From a virus, in IMG/VR virus record IMGVR_UViG_3300008450_000005, positions 52,158-116,157 of that record: a DNA stretch of 64,000 bases, one strand, 5' to 3'. The position numbers and the translations under genes are program-made. Position 1 is the stretch's first letter. The number at the start of each line of letters is the position of its first letter. The notes under the pieces were generated by a model. The model was not told where the DNA came from. It worked only from the letters and a program-made list of their open reading frames with translations, and ran no database searches. Positions 9,740-19,097 of the stretch are shown here, piece after piece.

Positions 9740-11347
9740 ATGGCCGATTTAAAGCTTGTTCGGATTACAAAAGGAGATACCCAAACGGTACTCATAAATA
9801 AATTAAATCAAAATTTCGGAAGGATACTTTCTTCCGGCGGAGGAACCTATGGAAGGACTGGACAGGCAGGAACAATTGGCAACCCTGGGCTAACAGGTCC
9901 AACTGGAGACTATGGATCACCTGGTATCAGAGGATCTAAATGGTTTGTCTCGAATCTAGAACCACCCACAGGACTAACCGGATATTATGATGGTGACCAT
10001 TGGGTAGTATCAACTGATGACTTCAAAGATTACATTTTAACTGGCGGGGTTTGGACTCCAAGCGGTTTATTTCTAACCGGAACTCAGTTTTTCACCAAAA
10101 TCGAAGACATCAAGGATAGAACCGGCGATCAGACTAAAAATGCAATCGTCGAATTCACATCTACCCCATCTTCAACAACCATGGTTTTGTCTGATACCAC
10201 CACGAGTACTTCGTATGGTAACAGTCAATATTCAAAATTCCAAATATCCACTATTGGATCAGCTGGTAGAAATGTCCTAGAATTCTCTAAATCTGAATTA
10301 CAGGACGGAACCGGTGCGGAAGCTTCGAAACATCCATATTTTGCATGGGAATTTGATGCAACACCGAATGATTACAGTCTAGTTTGGGGAATGACCGGCG
10401 GAGGATTCTTTTTGTCTGCTTCTGATTTGGCTATGATATCCCAAACTTCTGACTTTGAAATAGGAGTTACCGGAGCGATCATTTTTGATAATTCAAGTTC
10501 TCTGTTTCAATTTTCTAAAGAAAACATTGAGGTATCAACCGGGTCAGATTTTTATCTTTCATCAACAAGCACAAGTTTAGGAGCTACCGGTCTATCACTC
10601 TCCGGCAGTTTAAAGATTAACTCGGATTCAGCAACGGTTCCGGGAGTTACTTCAGATTCGTATATTACTGACGGTGGAAATGTTAGAATAACCTACACTA
10701 CACCAAGCTCACTCAATCTACAGGATTCTCAAATCTCCTTAGTTAACGTAGTCCACGATTCAATCACAAACCCACTGTTCTTAAGCACAGCAGACGGCGA
10801 AACGAGATTTGCAAATTTATCTGAATCATATAACCAGGACCTAACCGTTTTATCTGGCGCAACGGGAGCATATACCCGTGGTGGCACTGGATATTATATA
10901 AATTGGGCATCGGTTTCTCCAGCACCGGTCGGACCTACTGCCGATCGTTCTCTTGCATACTTTAACACCGTAATAGTAAGTCCTTCGGGATTAACAGGTG
11001 GTGGAACAGCGGGCAATCCATTTAATGGGGTCAGCTTTTTAGGCACTTACGGATCAGGAATGAATAATAACCCTCTTGCTAAGATGATCGAAGAAAATAG
11101 ATCATTCTCCCTCACTGTAACAGGGACTACGCAAGACCATTCATTTAAAGCTGTTGGGATTGGAACTTATTCTAATCCAGCATCTCCTTTCCCGAATCCG
11201 TCAGTTGGTTCCGAATGGCAGATTTTACCATTTGCGTCACCGGCTGTTACTTTCCATGTCATGAGATTACCAAACAACGGAGCAACTGGTAGCTGGAGGG
11301 TTTTCTTCGAGGCTAATAAATTTTCAGGATTACTTTACGAGGCATGA
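9740..11347 (+). CDS. Collagen-like tail fibre protein, paralogue 2
   Basis: 535 residues with the module order of its neighbours: KLNQNFGRI near residue 25, a Gly-x-y collagen-like stretch (about 34-66), RGSKWFV, then GDHWV. The body is Ser/Thr/Gly-rich and beta-rich. The C-terminal 130 residues (from about GGTGYYINW) resemble a compact globular tip. Its stop overlaps the next fibre gene as ATGA, which argues for translational coupling of the two fibres. A late-type motif lies directly before its start. Confidence 0.75.
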   Translation: MADLKLVRITKGDTQTVLINKLNQNFGRILSSGGGTYGRTGQAGTIGNPGLTGPTGDYGSPGIRGSKWFVSNLEPPTGLTGYYDGDHWVVSTDDFKDYILTGGVWTPSGLFLTGTQFFTKIEDIKDRTGDQTKNAIVEFTSTPSSTTMVLSDTTTSTSYGNSQYSKFQISTIGSAGRNVLEFSKSELQDGTGAEASKHPYFAWEFDATPNDYSLVWGMTGGGFFLSASDLAMISQTSDFEIGVTGAIIFDNSSSLFQFSKENIEVSTGSDFYLSSTSTSLGATGLSLSGSLKINSDSATVPGVTSDSYITDGGNVRITYTTPSSLNLQDSQISLVNVVHDSITNPLFLSTADGETRFANLSESYNQDLTVLSGATGAYTRGGTGYYINWASVSPAPVGPTADRSLAYFNTVIVSPSGLTGGGTAGNPFNGVSFLGTYGSGMNNNPLAKMIEENRSFSLTVTGTTQDHSFKAVGIGTYSNPASPFPNPSVGSEWQILPFASPAVTFHVMRLPNNGATGSWRVFFEANKFSGLLYEA

Positions 11348-12852
11348 AAATTAACAATAAATATATTAGAACAGGCGACCCTGCTTCTACAATCATCGAT
11401 AAATCGAATTTCAACTTCGATCAAATTCTAGCGAGTGGATTTGGTGGAACCGGCTTCAATGGAGTTAAGGGACCAACCGGCGTAATAGGAAAAATTGGGC
11501 CTGATGGACCACAAGGAGCTACAGGTGTAAGAGGTTCTAATTGGTATCAGCAGAACACTTCTCCTTCAACAGCAGGAGCAAGTCCTTATGATTACTGGAT
11601 AAATACTTCTAGCACGAATCAAGACCAGGTTTATTACTATGCCGGACCAACTTCTGGTTGGGTTGATTCGGGAGCATCTCTCAGAACTAATGGGGTCTTT
11701 GCTGGTGTTCAATCACTTTTGGGACCAGAAGGAGCTACAGGTTATTCCGCAATTGTTATTAACGGCACTGGCGGAAGCCAAGCCAGAACTACTTTTGTCT
11801 ATTCTGACACTGTATTTTCGGCTATCAACGCCAATCCCAATTTAGCGAAGGTTTTAATTAGTACTGATAGCGAATCGAACGATGGAGCGATCCTCGGATT
11901 TTCTAAGACAACCACGAATGCACCAGGTTATCCAAGTTTCTATTGGGCTTCTACCGGAACAGATTACAGTCTTTCGTTCGAAACCAATTCTGCTTTGAGC
12001 ATTACATCAGGCAAAGAATTTGGAATACATTCAGATTCAACTTTTTATCTTTCTTCTTCCGTCCTAGATTTTAAATCAGGAGGAGTTTTTTCTCTAGGAG
12101 CAACTGGAAACATTTCAATAACATCCGATCCTTCTATCCAGATAACTTCCACCGAATTAAGCTTTAGAGGAAATCAAAACACTTTGAACGTTCCTCTTAT
12201 CTTGAGCAAAGCAATAGGATCAACCGGCTCATACAAGATCGATGTCGAGGGCAGCCTATTCAAAAGTGGATTGATACTGACGTCAGCGGGTGCAACATCT
12301 AGCCCAGATTTATTAAAAATCAACAATACTGATGGCATAAACCTTCTTAAGACCAAGCAGAATTCACAGACTGTAATTGGGCTTACCGGGTCAACCGGTG
12401 CACACATCGTTGATGGCTTCAGAAGCATCGATTGCAAGTTTATCCCAACCGGATCAACTGGATCAATCACTTATGGTATTGTCGATTTGACAAGTCCCGA
12501 TTACTTCAACGTCAATAAAATCTATTTGGCTTTCCCGTCGAACATAAACACGTCATACGTCGATCCCAGATTTTACGTTTCACTTCCTTCACCATCTTTA
12601 GACATAAAGATATCCAATCCCGGACATGTTTCTGTTTATAAGATTTTTAATGGTGGGACCGGTTACAAATTGAATGGCATTGCATATCAGGAAAAGAAAA
12701 ACATTGGTAATAATGCTGTTATACTGGAAAGGAGAATAGATTTTCCAAATCCAGATGACGTAGAAATCCTAACTTTAACATATACAGGAGATCAATCCTC
12801 ATTCTTTTATAATATTGGAGCGACCGGTGCTTTTGTTAATATGAACGCTTAG
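11344..12852 (+). CDS. Collagen-like tail fibre protein, paralogue 3
   Basis: 502 residues. N-terminal KSNFNFDQI, a collagen-like run (about residues 33-62, GPTGVIGKIGPDGPQGATG), RGSNWYQ, then PYDYWIN: the same architecture as the two upstream fibres. A second short Gly-rich region occurs near residues 340-375 (GLTGSTGAH, PTGSTGS). The start codon overlaps the upstream stop (ATGA). The three shaft and tip regions differ more than the N-terminal module, consistent with a conserved attachment end and divergent receptor-binding ends. Confidence 0.75.
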   Translation: MKINNKYIRTGDPASTIIDKSNFNFDQILASGFGGTGFNGVKGPTGVIGKIGPDGPQGATGVRGSNWYQQNTSPSTAGASPYDYWINTSSTNQDQVYYYAGPTSGWVDSGASLRTNGVFAGVQSLLGPEGATGYSAIVINGTGGSQARTTFVYSDTVFSAINANPNLAKVLISTDSESNDGAILGFSKTTTNAPGYPSFYWASTGTDYSLSFETNSALSITSGKEFGIHSDSTFYLSSSVLDFKSGGVFSLGATGNISITSDPSIQITSTELSFRGNQNTLNVPLILSKAIGSTGSYKIDVEGSLFKSGLILTSAGATSSPDLLKINNTDGINLLKTKQNSQTVIGLTGSTGAHIVDGFRSIDCKFIPTGSTGSITYGIVDLTSPDYFNVNKIYLAFPSNINTSYVDPRFYVSLPSPSLDIKISNPGHVSVYKIFNGGTGYKLNGIAYQEKKNIGNNAVILERRIDFPNPDDVEILTLTYTGDQSSFFYNIGATGAFVNMNA

Positions 12853-12892
12853 TGGAAACTAAATATTAGATAACTGGATACAATGGATGAAA

Positions 12893-12900
12893 GATAAATA
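12893..12900 (+). promoter_or_regulatory. Late-type promoter motif (GATAAATA)
   Basis: GATAAATA is followed by C and ATG (12902), the same arrangement as at 9727-9742. It overlaps codons 3-5 of the alternative start at 12887, which favours the 12902 start. Confidence 0.45.
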
Positions 12901-12901
12901 C

Positions 12902-13168
12902 ATGGGACAAAAATTAGAAAAAGAAGATCTGGACAAAGTAAAATTATTGATGCTTAAATACAAAGAATGTCACGACGAGATTAAGGGGTTGGAGCAAAAA
13001 ATGGAGGAAATCTCGAATGACATGAATTTTAAACTAAGCGATCTCAATGGTTTGAGAGACGAAGAAAGAATTCTTTACGAAAAATTGGCTCAAACTCACG
13101 GATCGGGATATCTCGATACGCAAAATTTAGAATGGATAAACCAAAACGATGAAAACAGCATACACTAG
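12902..13168 (+). CDS. Small coiled-coil protein
   Basis: 88 residues from the preferred start (93 if ATG 12887 is used). Nearly all of residues 5-65 is a charged amphipathic helix (KLEKEDLDKVKLLMLKYKE, then KGLEQKMEEIS), predicting a coiled coil. The last 20 bases overlap the next gene in another frame. No family is recognised; it may be a virion assembly factor, judged only by its place inside the structural block. Confidence 0.5.
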   Translation: MGQKLEKEDLDKVKLLMLKYKECHDEIKGLEQKMEEISNDMNFKLSDLNGLRDEERILYEKLAQTHGSGYLDTQNLEWINQNDENSIH

Positions 13169-13940
13169 CTTATTATTCTTGGCTATAGGAATTTTAGCTT
13201 TCTTACTACTAAAACAATGTAACTCAAGTTCTGCGGCCGAGGAAGAATTGGCAAGATTGCAGAGAAATGCTCTGGCTATGTCTGACACTTTGAAGATTAT
13301 TAAATCTGAGAATGGCAGAATGGTTGTAGAAAAAAGTTCTTTAGAGCTCAAAGTTTCCGAACTCAATTCAGATCAAAAAGCTTTGATTAAAAGATTGGAA
13401 TTTTCCAATGCTAAGCAGCCTGAGATGATTATTCAGACTGAAGTGGTTTACAGAGACACCGGTATTAAGGCAACTTCTACCGTGGCGAAGACAACCGATT
13501 CGACAGGAAACTTTAAATTAGCTTACACACCAACACTTCCAGGCAAAAATAAATTTGCTATTTCAGGAGATGTACCTTATCTTCTCCGAAAATTGAGGGA
13601 TAGCGGATCATTATCAAAATATGCTGTGTTTCCAAACGGAGACGCCAAGCTAACAGTTGAACAAACCATCGATGTTGTTGCTGGGCTATACACAGATCCA
13701 GAAACTAAGCTTCTCAAAATCAGATTATCGACAGATTTCCCGGGCATCAGCTTCGCAAACGTCAACGGAATTAAAATAGTTGACAACGCTGAAAGCAGAA
13801 GAGCTCTGAGAGATAGTCGGAAAAATTTCGGAGTAGGATTCAATCTTGGATATGGCTTGGGCTTCACCCCAAGCGGCTATAATCTTGGCCCATATCTTGG
13901 AATTGGAATACACTATTCACCTAAAATCTTACAATTCTAA
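13149..13940 (+). CDS. Membrane-anchored coiled-coil protein
   Basis: 263 residues. Residues 7-22 are an N-terminal membrane helix (LLFLAIGILAFLLL) followed by a Cys that does not sit in a convincing lipobox. Residues about 30-100 form a long coiled coil. The rest is beta-rich, ending in a Gly-rich segment (GVGFNLGYGLGF) like a small barrel or glycine-zipper. An N-anchored periplasmic coiled coil would fit a spanin-like or envelope-spanning role, but the protein is longer than typical i-spanins and lies inside the structural cluster. The stop shares a base with the next start (TAATG). Confidence 0.5.
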   Translation: MKTAYTSLLFLAIGILAFLLLKQCNSSSAAEEELARLQRNALAMSDTLKIIKSENGRMVVEKSSLELKVSELNSDQKALIKRLEFSNAKQPEMIIQTEVVYRDTGIKATSTVAKTTDSTGNFKLAYTPTLPGKNKFAISGDVPYLLRKLRDSGSLSKYAVFPNGDAKLTVEQTIDVVAGLYTDPETKLLKIRLSTDFPGISFANVNGIKIVDNAESRRALRDSRKNFGVGFNLGYGLGFTPSGYNLGPYLGIGIHYSPKILQF

Positions 13941-16336
13941 TGGCAACATATTCAACGACATCTAAATACGTTCAGCTGACCTCCTGGTTGTTGATGGAGT
14001 ACATGTATGCGGACAATCCAAATCCCGAGGTGTACACAACAAATGACGTTGGATATAATAGAATCGTCAACGGGTACAGAGATAATGATGTCCAGGCTTT
14101 CAACCTGAATGGTGACTATACTCAAACCCAAAATACAGCTGCAGTTTCTGTAGTACAGGTCAGCGATCAGAGATTTGTTACACTTAACCAAGATCTGATT
14201 GTTCCTTATAACGATTACACATCACAGCTAACACCTTCGTCACAGATGACCGTGTCATTTCCTTCGAATCTATCAATAACTTACGATTCGGTAAGATATT
14301 GGATACTTGCAGGATATAACCTTTCAAACATCGATGGTGTTATCGTTCAGATACAAGCTCAGGACCAGGATTTAAGTTTCGTGACATTGTCACAGATTCT
14401 ACTTAGAAGAACTAGCGCTGATCTCTATACTTTTTCTCCTAGTCCTCTTTCAGTTGGATCGAGCATCTACGACAAATATTTCGAGATAAGCATTCCGAGT
14501 TTACCGTCCATGATGAACTCATACGAAGCGGCTCCGGCTGGTAGTAAGAGTGCTCAGTTAGCATCGAAGATCTCCAAGAGTGGCTTTGGATTTGTAACGA
14601 ATTCACCTCTTAGAATTACAGCTTTCCAGGTAGGTTCGATTCAAACCGTTGATGGTTATGATAACTATTTAACCCAAACAATTGATACCCTAAGTCTCGA
14701 AGCTGAAGATCCATTCTCAGAAGTTGCAGCTTACATTGCACCATCAGTTAATGGACAGTTTTTTGAATACTTTGCCACTTACGATGGCGGATTCATTGAA
14801 GATTTTATTCTCTTCCAGAATTCAATCGGAAACGCTTATGTGATTTCCCACCAGATTGAAGTTTTGGAGCAGATCGGAGCAGCTTTGATTGAAACTTCCA
14901 ATTTCACATCTCTTCAGACAACCGGATACGATATACCAAATCTTTACCGTCCGATCATCAGAAATGCAGCGGTTGCAGTTTCTTTCACATTAAAGTATAC
15001 TATGACCCTTGTCAATAACGCAAATCAACAGCGTGTTGTCAGAGTAAGCTCATACACCAGCACTGATCCACATTCATACGGTACCACAATTCAGCCAATA
15101 ACGCTGTCTAATGCACCTCAGGTTCAGAAAATCTATAATAAGATTCTTTCAGCACCTGCCATTCAGCTATCATCTGACGTGTTTAACTCTCAGCTGGGAG
15201 CTAGGGAGGTTATCCGTATCAATAACGTTTTTGTAGATAATACGAATGTTAATCTAGGCATAACCAATCTTGCGATTAATAATAATTCAATCACCCCTGA
15301 TCCATCTGGAAGTTCTACCTCGGCTAGAATTATCTATTATGGAAAGGGCAAATCAGAGATTGATATTTCTCCGTTCGATAATTACTTTAAGTTTACTGTC
15401 ATTCTTGGCTCAACAGGCACAACACCTAAAGCCATGAATTTCGACACTGGTGGTACTTATTACATCCAATTCATTGATAACAACGGAAAGAAATTATCAA
15501 TACCTAATATTTCGAATTCAAATATTGCTAATCCAGCCAAAGGTGAGTTGGCTTTTAAAATAGACGAGACTTTCTCGACAAAGATACTTCAGTTTACTGA
15601 TCGTACCTTCTATATCACAAATAGATCTCCGCAGCCAGGGGAAGATAATCAGGTTAAGGATAATACTGTCTCTACCGCGGTATCGATTCAAGATGTTCGT
15701 GCTACTACAACGTCTTCAAATAACATATCTCTAAATAATATCTTCGGCATCCCCGCTTCTTCAGTGGTTTATTGGGGATATTGGAAATCTGAAAAAGAAT
15801 CTTCAAGATTTATTGGAGCAACCGGAGCAACCGGTCCGATCAGAAGTACTAGACCATTCGGTCCTACAGGACCTATAGCTGCTTCCAATCAGCCCGACGG
15901 TGTTAATCTATTAAGAAATACACCTCCTGTCGCTGCAGCCGGTTTAACTGGTGGTTCAGCAATAGGCAGATCCGGTGGAAGCCGTCCTCTTAACACATCC
16001 AATCTAACTCTCGATGAAAAACTCTCTGCAGTTTCTGCTTCAGTTGAAGGATTTGTAGACAAGGGGTGGACAATAGAACGCATAATTGCATACTTCTTGA
16101 AGCCAGGTGAAATTGGATATCGCTTATACAACTTATCCAAAGAGGACTTCAAATTAGCTGTTGTGGGGATTTTCTCTGCTGCTGATCTAGGTCTAATCGA
16201 TAACTTTGGCAACACGCAGAGCGGAAGAACAAATGGTGGACAGGCAGCAAATAAAGGGAGAGTAACTCAAACCGGTGGTGGAAATACATCAAATGATCTT
16301 GAAAATAGAGCAACAAAGGGAGGTAGAATGCTATGA
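13940..16336 (+). CDS. Large virion structural protein with short collagen-like patch
   Basis: 798 residues, beta-rich, with Asn, Ser, Thr and Tyr enrichment and no signal peptide. A short collagen-like patch occurs at about residues 630-655 (GATGATGPI, FGPTGPIA). The last 110 residues are different: a helical domain (LDEKLSAVSASVEGFVDKG to IFSAADLGLIDNFG) followed by a Gly/Asn-rich tail. It overlaps the downstream tube-like gene by ATGA. A baseplate or tail-tip role is inferred from position; no family is recognised. Confidence 0.6.
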   Translation: MATYSTTSKYVQLTSWLLMEYMYADNPNPEVYTTNDVGYNRIVNGYRDNDVQAFNLNGDYTQTQNTAAVSVVQVSDQRFVTLNQDLIVPYNDYTSQLTPSSQMTVSFPSNLSITYDSVRYWILAGYNLSNIDGVIVQIQAQDQDLSFVTLSQILLRRTSADLYTFSPSPLSVGSSIYDKYFEISIPSLPSMMNSYEAAPAGSKSAQLASKISKSGFGFVTNSPLRITAFQVGSIQTVDGYDNYLTQTIDTLSLEAEDPFSEVAAYIAPSVNGQFFEYFATYDGGFIEDFILFQNSIGNAYVISHQIEVLEQIGAALIETSNFTSLQTTGYDIPNLYRPIIRNAAVAVSFTLKYTMTLVNNANQQRVVRVSSYTSTDPHSYGTTIQPITLSNAPQVQKIYNKILSAPAIQLSSDVFNSQLGAREVIRINNVFVDNTNVNLGITNLAINNNSITPDPSGSSTSARIIYYGKGKSEIDISPFDNYFKFTVILGSTGTTPKAMNFDTGGTYYIQFIDNNGKKLSIPNISNSNIANPAKGELAFKIDETFSTKILQFTDRTFYITNRSPQPGEDNQVKDNTVSTAVSIQDVRATTTSSNNISLNNIFGIPASSVVYWGYWKSEKESSRFIGATGATGPIRSTRPFGPTGPIAASNQPDGVNLLRNTPPVAAAGLTGGSAIGRSGGSRPLNTSNLTLDEKLSAVSASVEGFVDKGWTIERIIAYFLKPGEIGYRLYNLSKEDFKLAVVGIFSAADLGLIDNFGNTQSGRTNGGQAANKGRVTQTGGGNTSNDLENRATKGGRML

Positions 16337-16896
16337 TTTTAAATTCTAGAGCCAGTAGTTTCTACTTTGTTTTCCCTAAGGGATTTTTTCCGGAGGTCGT
16401 TGTTGAGAAATATATGCCCTATGTTAAGAGCTTGCAAACTCCGTTTGATACCTTGACGCAGTTCATGAATTCTACTATTCAGAGTATAAATTTTCCAGGC
16501 ATGAGCATGGGATCAACCCAGCAGGTTAGATATCTTGGCAAAAAGGTGGTTTATAAGGACGCAACCCCGGTTCAGGATCTATTCAATCAGGAATTTTCTG
16601 TTAGCTTTAGAATGACTGATGGATTTGTAAATTATTGGATTATGCTAGATACGATTTTGAATTTCCAAAATTTCAAAAACGAGCAGCTCTATGTTCCAAC
16701 TTTGCCACTCCGTTTTTTGAACACAAATGGTGATATTTTGGTTACGAACAACTTCGAAAACGTTATAATTAGCTCCATTTCGGACGTTCAGCTCAATTAC
16801 ACACAGAATTCACCCCAGGTCAGCACATTCAGTGTCGGCTTCAAAAGTAATTTCATGCACATCCAACTTCACATGGATCAAAAAGTTACTGGGTAA
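16333..16896 (+). CDS. Tail-tube-like / baseplate protein (gp19-fold candidate)
   Basis: 187 residues, close to the T4 tube protein gp19 (163 aa). The order of features resembles the gp19/gp48/gp54 tube fold: an early FPGMSMG turn (near residue 56, equivalent to the conserved Pro-Gly of tube proteins), a middle beta strand, a FVNYWIMLDTILNFQ helix, and a final beta hairpin (VQLNYTQNSPQVSTFSVGFKS). That last strand pair is where tube proteins carry a conserved D-x-x motif. Similarity is by pattern only. It is translationally coupled to the large structural gene upstream. Confidence 0.5.
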   Translation: MILNSRASSFYFVFPKGFFPEVVVEKYMPYVKSLQTPFDTLTQFMNSTIQSINFPGMSMGSTQQVRYLGKKVVYKDATPVQDLFNQEFSVSFRMTDGFVNYWIMLDTILNFQNFKNEQLYVPTLPLRFLNTNGDILVTNNFENVIISSISDVQLNYTQNSPQVSTFSVGFKSNFMHIQLHMDQKVTG

Positions 16897-16903
16897 GAGT
16901 TTA

Positions 16904-16912
16904 GATATATAG
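16904..16912 (+). promoter_or_regulatory. Late-type promoter motif (GATATATAG)
   Basis: GATATATAG starts in the 43-base gap after the tube-like gene, 27 bases before the ATG at 16940. Confidence 0.5.
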
Positions 16913-16939
16913 TAAACAAATAGAAATAAAAGCAAGACA

Positions 16940-17173
16940 ATGAAAACGTTTTCCCAAATACAGAGACTTAATGAAATGAAGTACGGACAACCTTTGTACG
17001 ACGAGAAGGATCTGATGAAAAACCATCTTATCACTGCAGCAGGAAACGATGTAAGAGTATTGAACGACATCGTAGCTTGTTTAAGTGAGGATCAGATGAA
17101 GAAGTGTTACGATAAACTTGTTAAAGAATACGCTTTCACTGGCAAACAAGGTGAAAACGTACCAAGCAAATAA
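16940..17173 (+). CDS. Small protein with capsid-targeting-like N-terminus
   Basis: 77 residues. It begins MKTFSQIQRLNEM, a variant of the MKxxxxF...NE leader seen at the start of about ten proteins here and similar to the T4 capsid-targeting sequence MKTYQEFxxE. Removal after LNE would leave a 65-residue helical protein with two Cys. A late-type promoter motif lies upstream, as expected of a virion component. No family is recognised. Confidence 0.5.
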   Translation: MKTFSQIQRLNEMKYGQPLYDEKDLMKNHLITAAGNDVRVLNDIVACLSEDQMKKCYDKLVKEYAFTGKQGENVPSK

Positions 17174-17176
17174 TGA

Positions 17177-17518
17177 ATGTCTGGTCTCGTTGGAATAATC
17201 TATGGCTGGGATAGCTCCGGTAAGACCCTATCGGTTTTAATTAATCCCGATTTGGTTACAACCACGGAATCTACTTCTACGACTTTCTCTATCGTTTCTA
17301 AAGCTGTTAACTCCACGGTTGATCTATCTGTGACCAACCCCGGTCATGAAGCTTATGGTACTGCTTATAATTTTACTGGTCCGGCGGGAAGCGGTGATTT
17401 TATGAATTCATCATGGCAAAAAGCTGTTAACAATACAACATCAACACAAACGTTCATCTTTTTAGATTTCGCTTCTCAAGGTTACATCACGCAGAAAAGA
17501 ATTTTAATATATCCCTAA
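17177..17518 (+). CDS. Hypothetical structural protein, small
   Basis: 113 residues, Ser/Thr-rich (TTTESTSTTF) and beta-rich with a GPAGSG turn. It begins 3 bases after the preceding stop and ends 4 bases before the C1q-like protein gene, so these form one short operon. Composition and neighbours suggest a fibre or decoration protein; the family is not recognised. Confidence 0.5.
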   Translation: MSGLVGIIYGWDSSGKTLSVLINPDLVTTTESTSTTFSIVSKAVNSTVDLSVTNPGHEAYGTAYNFTGPAGSGDFMNSSWQKAVNNTTSTQTFIFLDFASQGYITQKRILIYP

Positions 17519-17522
17519 GATA

Positions 17523-18347
17523 ATGGAATATGTTCAATTCATACTGAATACAAATAGTTCGGGACAGAACACTACCCAATCATTCCCGCTGGAAGCAATT
17601 TCGGAGATATATTCAACCGAGGATGCTGTGGTTCTATTTTTCGATTCAGTTTCTGCAACTTTAGCTGGTGAGATAAACAGTAGAAAATACTATTACGGAA
17701 CTAGAATTACCCTTTTCAAAACTGGAAATGGCAACAATATTCTTGGTGGTTTATTAAACGCTCTATCTAAAGCTTATTGGTCCGATGCTGTTTTCCCTAC
17801 CATTATAAATTTAACACAACTTACAAATACCATAACCGTTGAAGATATTGTTGGTTCTAGCTATCCTGCGGGAGGAACCGGCGCATTCATGCCATGCGGG
17901 TCATTTTATGATACAACATCACAGCTGAGCGGTGGTATAACTGCTGCTAATATTATTACATTTAACACCACGACTATAACCAATGGCGTTTATGTGACTG
18001 GCGGATCCAGGATGACCGTACAGTATCCCGGAATTTATAATATCCAATTCTCCGCACAAATAGACAAAACGGATAGCGGTATCGATTTCGTAGATCTTTG
18101 GCTCTCTAAAAATGGAGCAAACCTCCCCGATAGTAACACCTCCCTGTACCTTCCTGGAAATAACGCTAAAGTGGTTGCCGCATGGAACTTCGTGATCGCG
18201 GCTTCGGGCGGAGATTATTTTGAATTAGTTTGGTCTTCGACCGACGAAGATGTTTTATTGTATTATCAAGGACCTACCTCAGGTCCATTACGTCCGGCAA
18301 TCCCCTCTGTCATTGCATCGGTGACCTGGGCGGGAGCTACAGCTTAA
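17523..18347 (+). CDS. Fibre/receptor-binding protein with C1q/TNF-like jelly roll
   Basis: 274 residues. The C-terminal 145 residues read as a C1q/TNF-type jelly roll: an N-terminal strand pair around MPCGSFYDTTSQ, then GVYVTGGSRMTVQYPGIYNI, a FVDLWLSKNGA strand, and VAAWNFVIAASGGDYFELVW. The motif order of aromatic strand, PG-x-Y and D/W-L-x-K-N-G is typical of C1q-like domains used by phages as trimeric receptor-binding tips. The first 120 residues are an unrelated small domain, probably for attachment. It closes the structural block. Confidence 0.6.
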   Translation: MEYVQFILNTNSSGQNTTQSFPLEAISEIYSTEDAVVLFFDSVSATLAGEINSRKYYYGTRITLFKTGNGNNILGGLLNALSKAYWSDAVFPTIINLTQLTNTITVEDIVGSSYPAGGTGAFMPCGSFYDTTSQLSGGITAANIITFNTTTITNGVYVTGGSRMTVQYPGIYNIQFSAQIDKTDSGIDFVDLWLSKNGANLPDSNTSLYLPGNNAKVVAAWNFVIAASGGDYFELVWSSTDEDVLLYYQGPTSGPLRPAIPSVIASVTWAGATA

Positions 18348-18362
18348 ATTGTAAAAATTCGC

Positions 18363-19097
18363 ATGAACAACACCTGCTATATAGGAATAGATTTTTCACT
18401 CAACTCCCCAGCTTTTTGTATAATTACTGAAAAAGAAACAATGTGGGGCAGTTTGACCCGCACGGATAGGACCTCCGAATCTCTAAAAAAATCTAAGGAC
18501 AAGCCCTATGCCATTTTGGATGGATTTGAACAGTTCGATCTTTTCTTTCTTGATAAGAAGGAATTGCCGGATGATTACAGTCAGAAGGAAAGGGTTAAAA
18601 TCGCATACTTTCAGGAGCTTGTTGAAGTTTTCTGGAATAAAATACTAAGCCATGTAGACGTAACCAACGCTTACGTAGCTATGGAAGGACTAAGTTTTAT
18701 GTCGGCTGGAAATGCTCTGATAGACATTTCCATGGCCACCGCTTTGATCCGAAAAAAAATCATTGACTCTATAGATAGCGAGAGGTTCCACGTTTTTTCG
18801 CCAACAGAAATAAAAAAATTCGCCGGAAAGGGCAACTTTAAGAAGGATGAGATGTATGATTCTCTAATAGCTTCCAAAAGAATTCCCTTGCTCTGCGACA
18901 TACTTGAAAAAAATCGAAACAATTGGATAACCCCATCTCTACAGATTAATAAACCGGTAGACGATTTAGTTGATGCCACATGGATATCACTCTTTTTAAA
19001 AGACATCGTTGAAGGAAATTTTGAACAAATTGAAACCAAAAAGAAAAAAACAATTAAAAAGAAAACAACAAAAACAAAAAAAATTGAGAAATTATGA
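18363..19097 (+). CDS. RuvC-like Holliday junction resolvase (RNase H fold)
   Basis: 244 residues. Asp10 in YIGIDFSLNSPA matches the first catalytic Asp of the RuvC fold (GIDxS/GLxxTG). Glu108 in VAMEGLSF matches the second acidic residue, and the pair DD at 200-201 with Asp204 (KPVDDLVDAT) the C-terminal acidic site. The last 25 residues are almost all Lys and Thr, likely a DNA-binding tail. It overlaps the ssDNA-binding protein gene by ATGA, so branch resolution is co-expressed with recombination proteins. T4 uses an unrelated enzyme (gp49, endonuclease VII) for this step, so this is a functional replacement by inference. Confidence 0.75.
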   Translation: MNNTCYIGIDFSLNSPAFCIITEKETMWGSLTRTDRTSESLKKSKDKPYAILDGFEQFDLFFLDKKELPDDYSQKERVKIAYFQELVEVFWNKILSHVDVTNAYVAMEGLSFMSAGNALIDISMATALIRKKIIDSIDSERFHVFSPTEIKKFAGKGNFKKDEMYDSLIASKRIPLLCDILEKNRNNWITPSLQINKPVDDLVDATWISLFLKDIVEGNFEQIETKKKKTIKKKTTKTKKIEKL

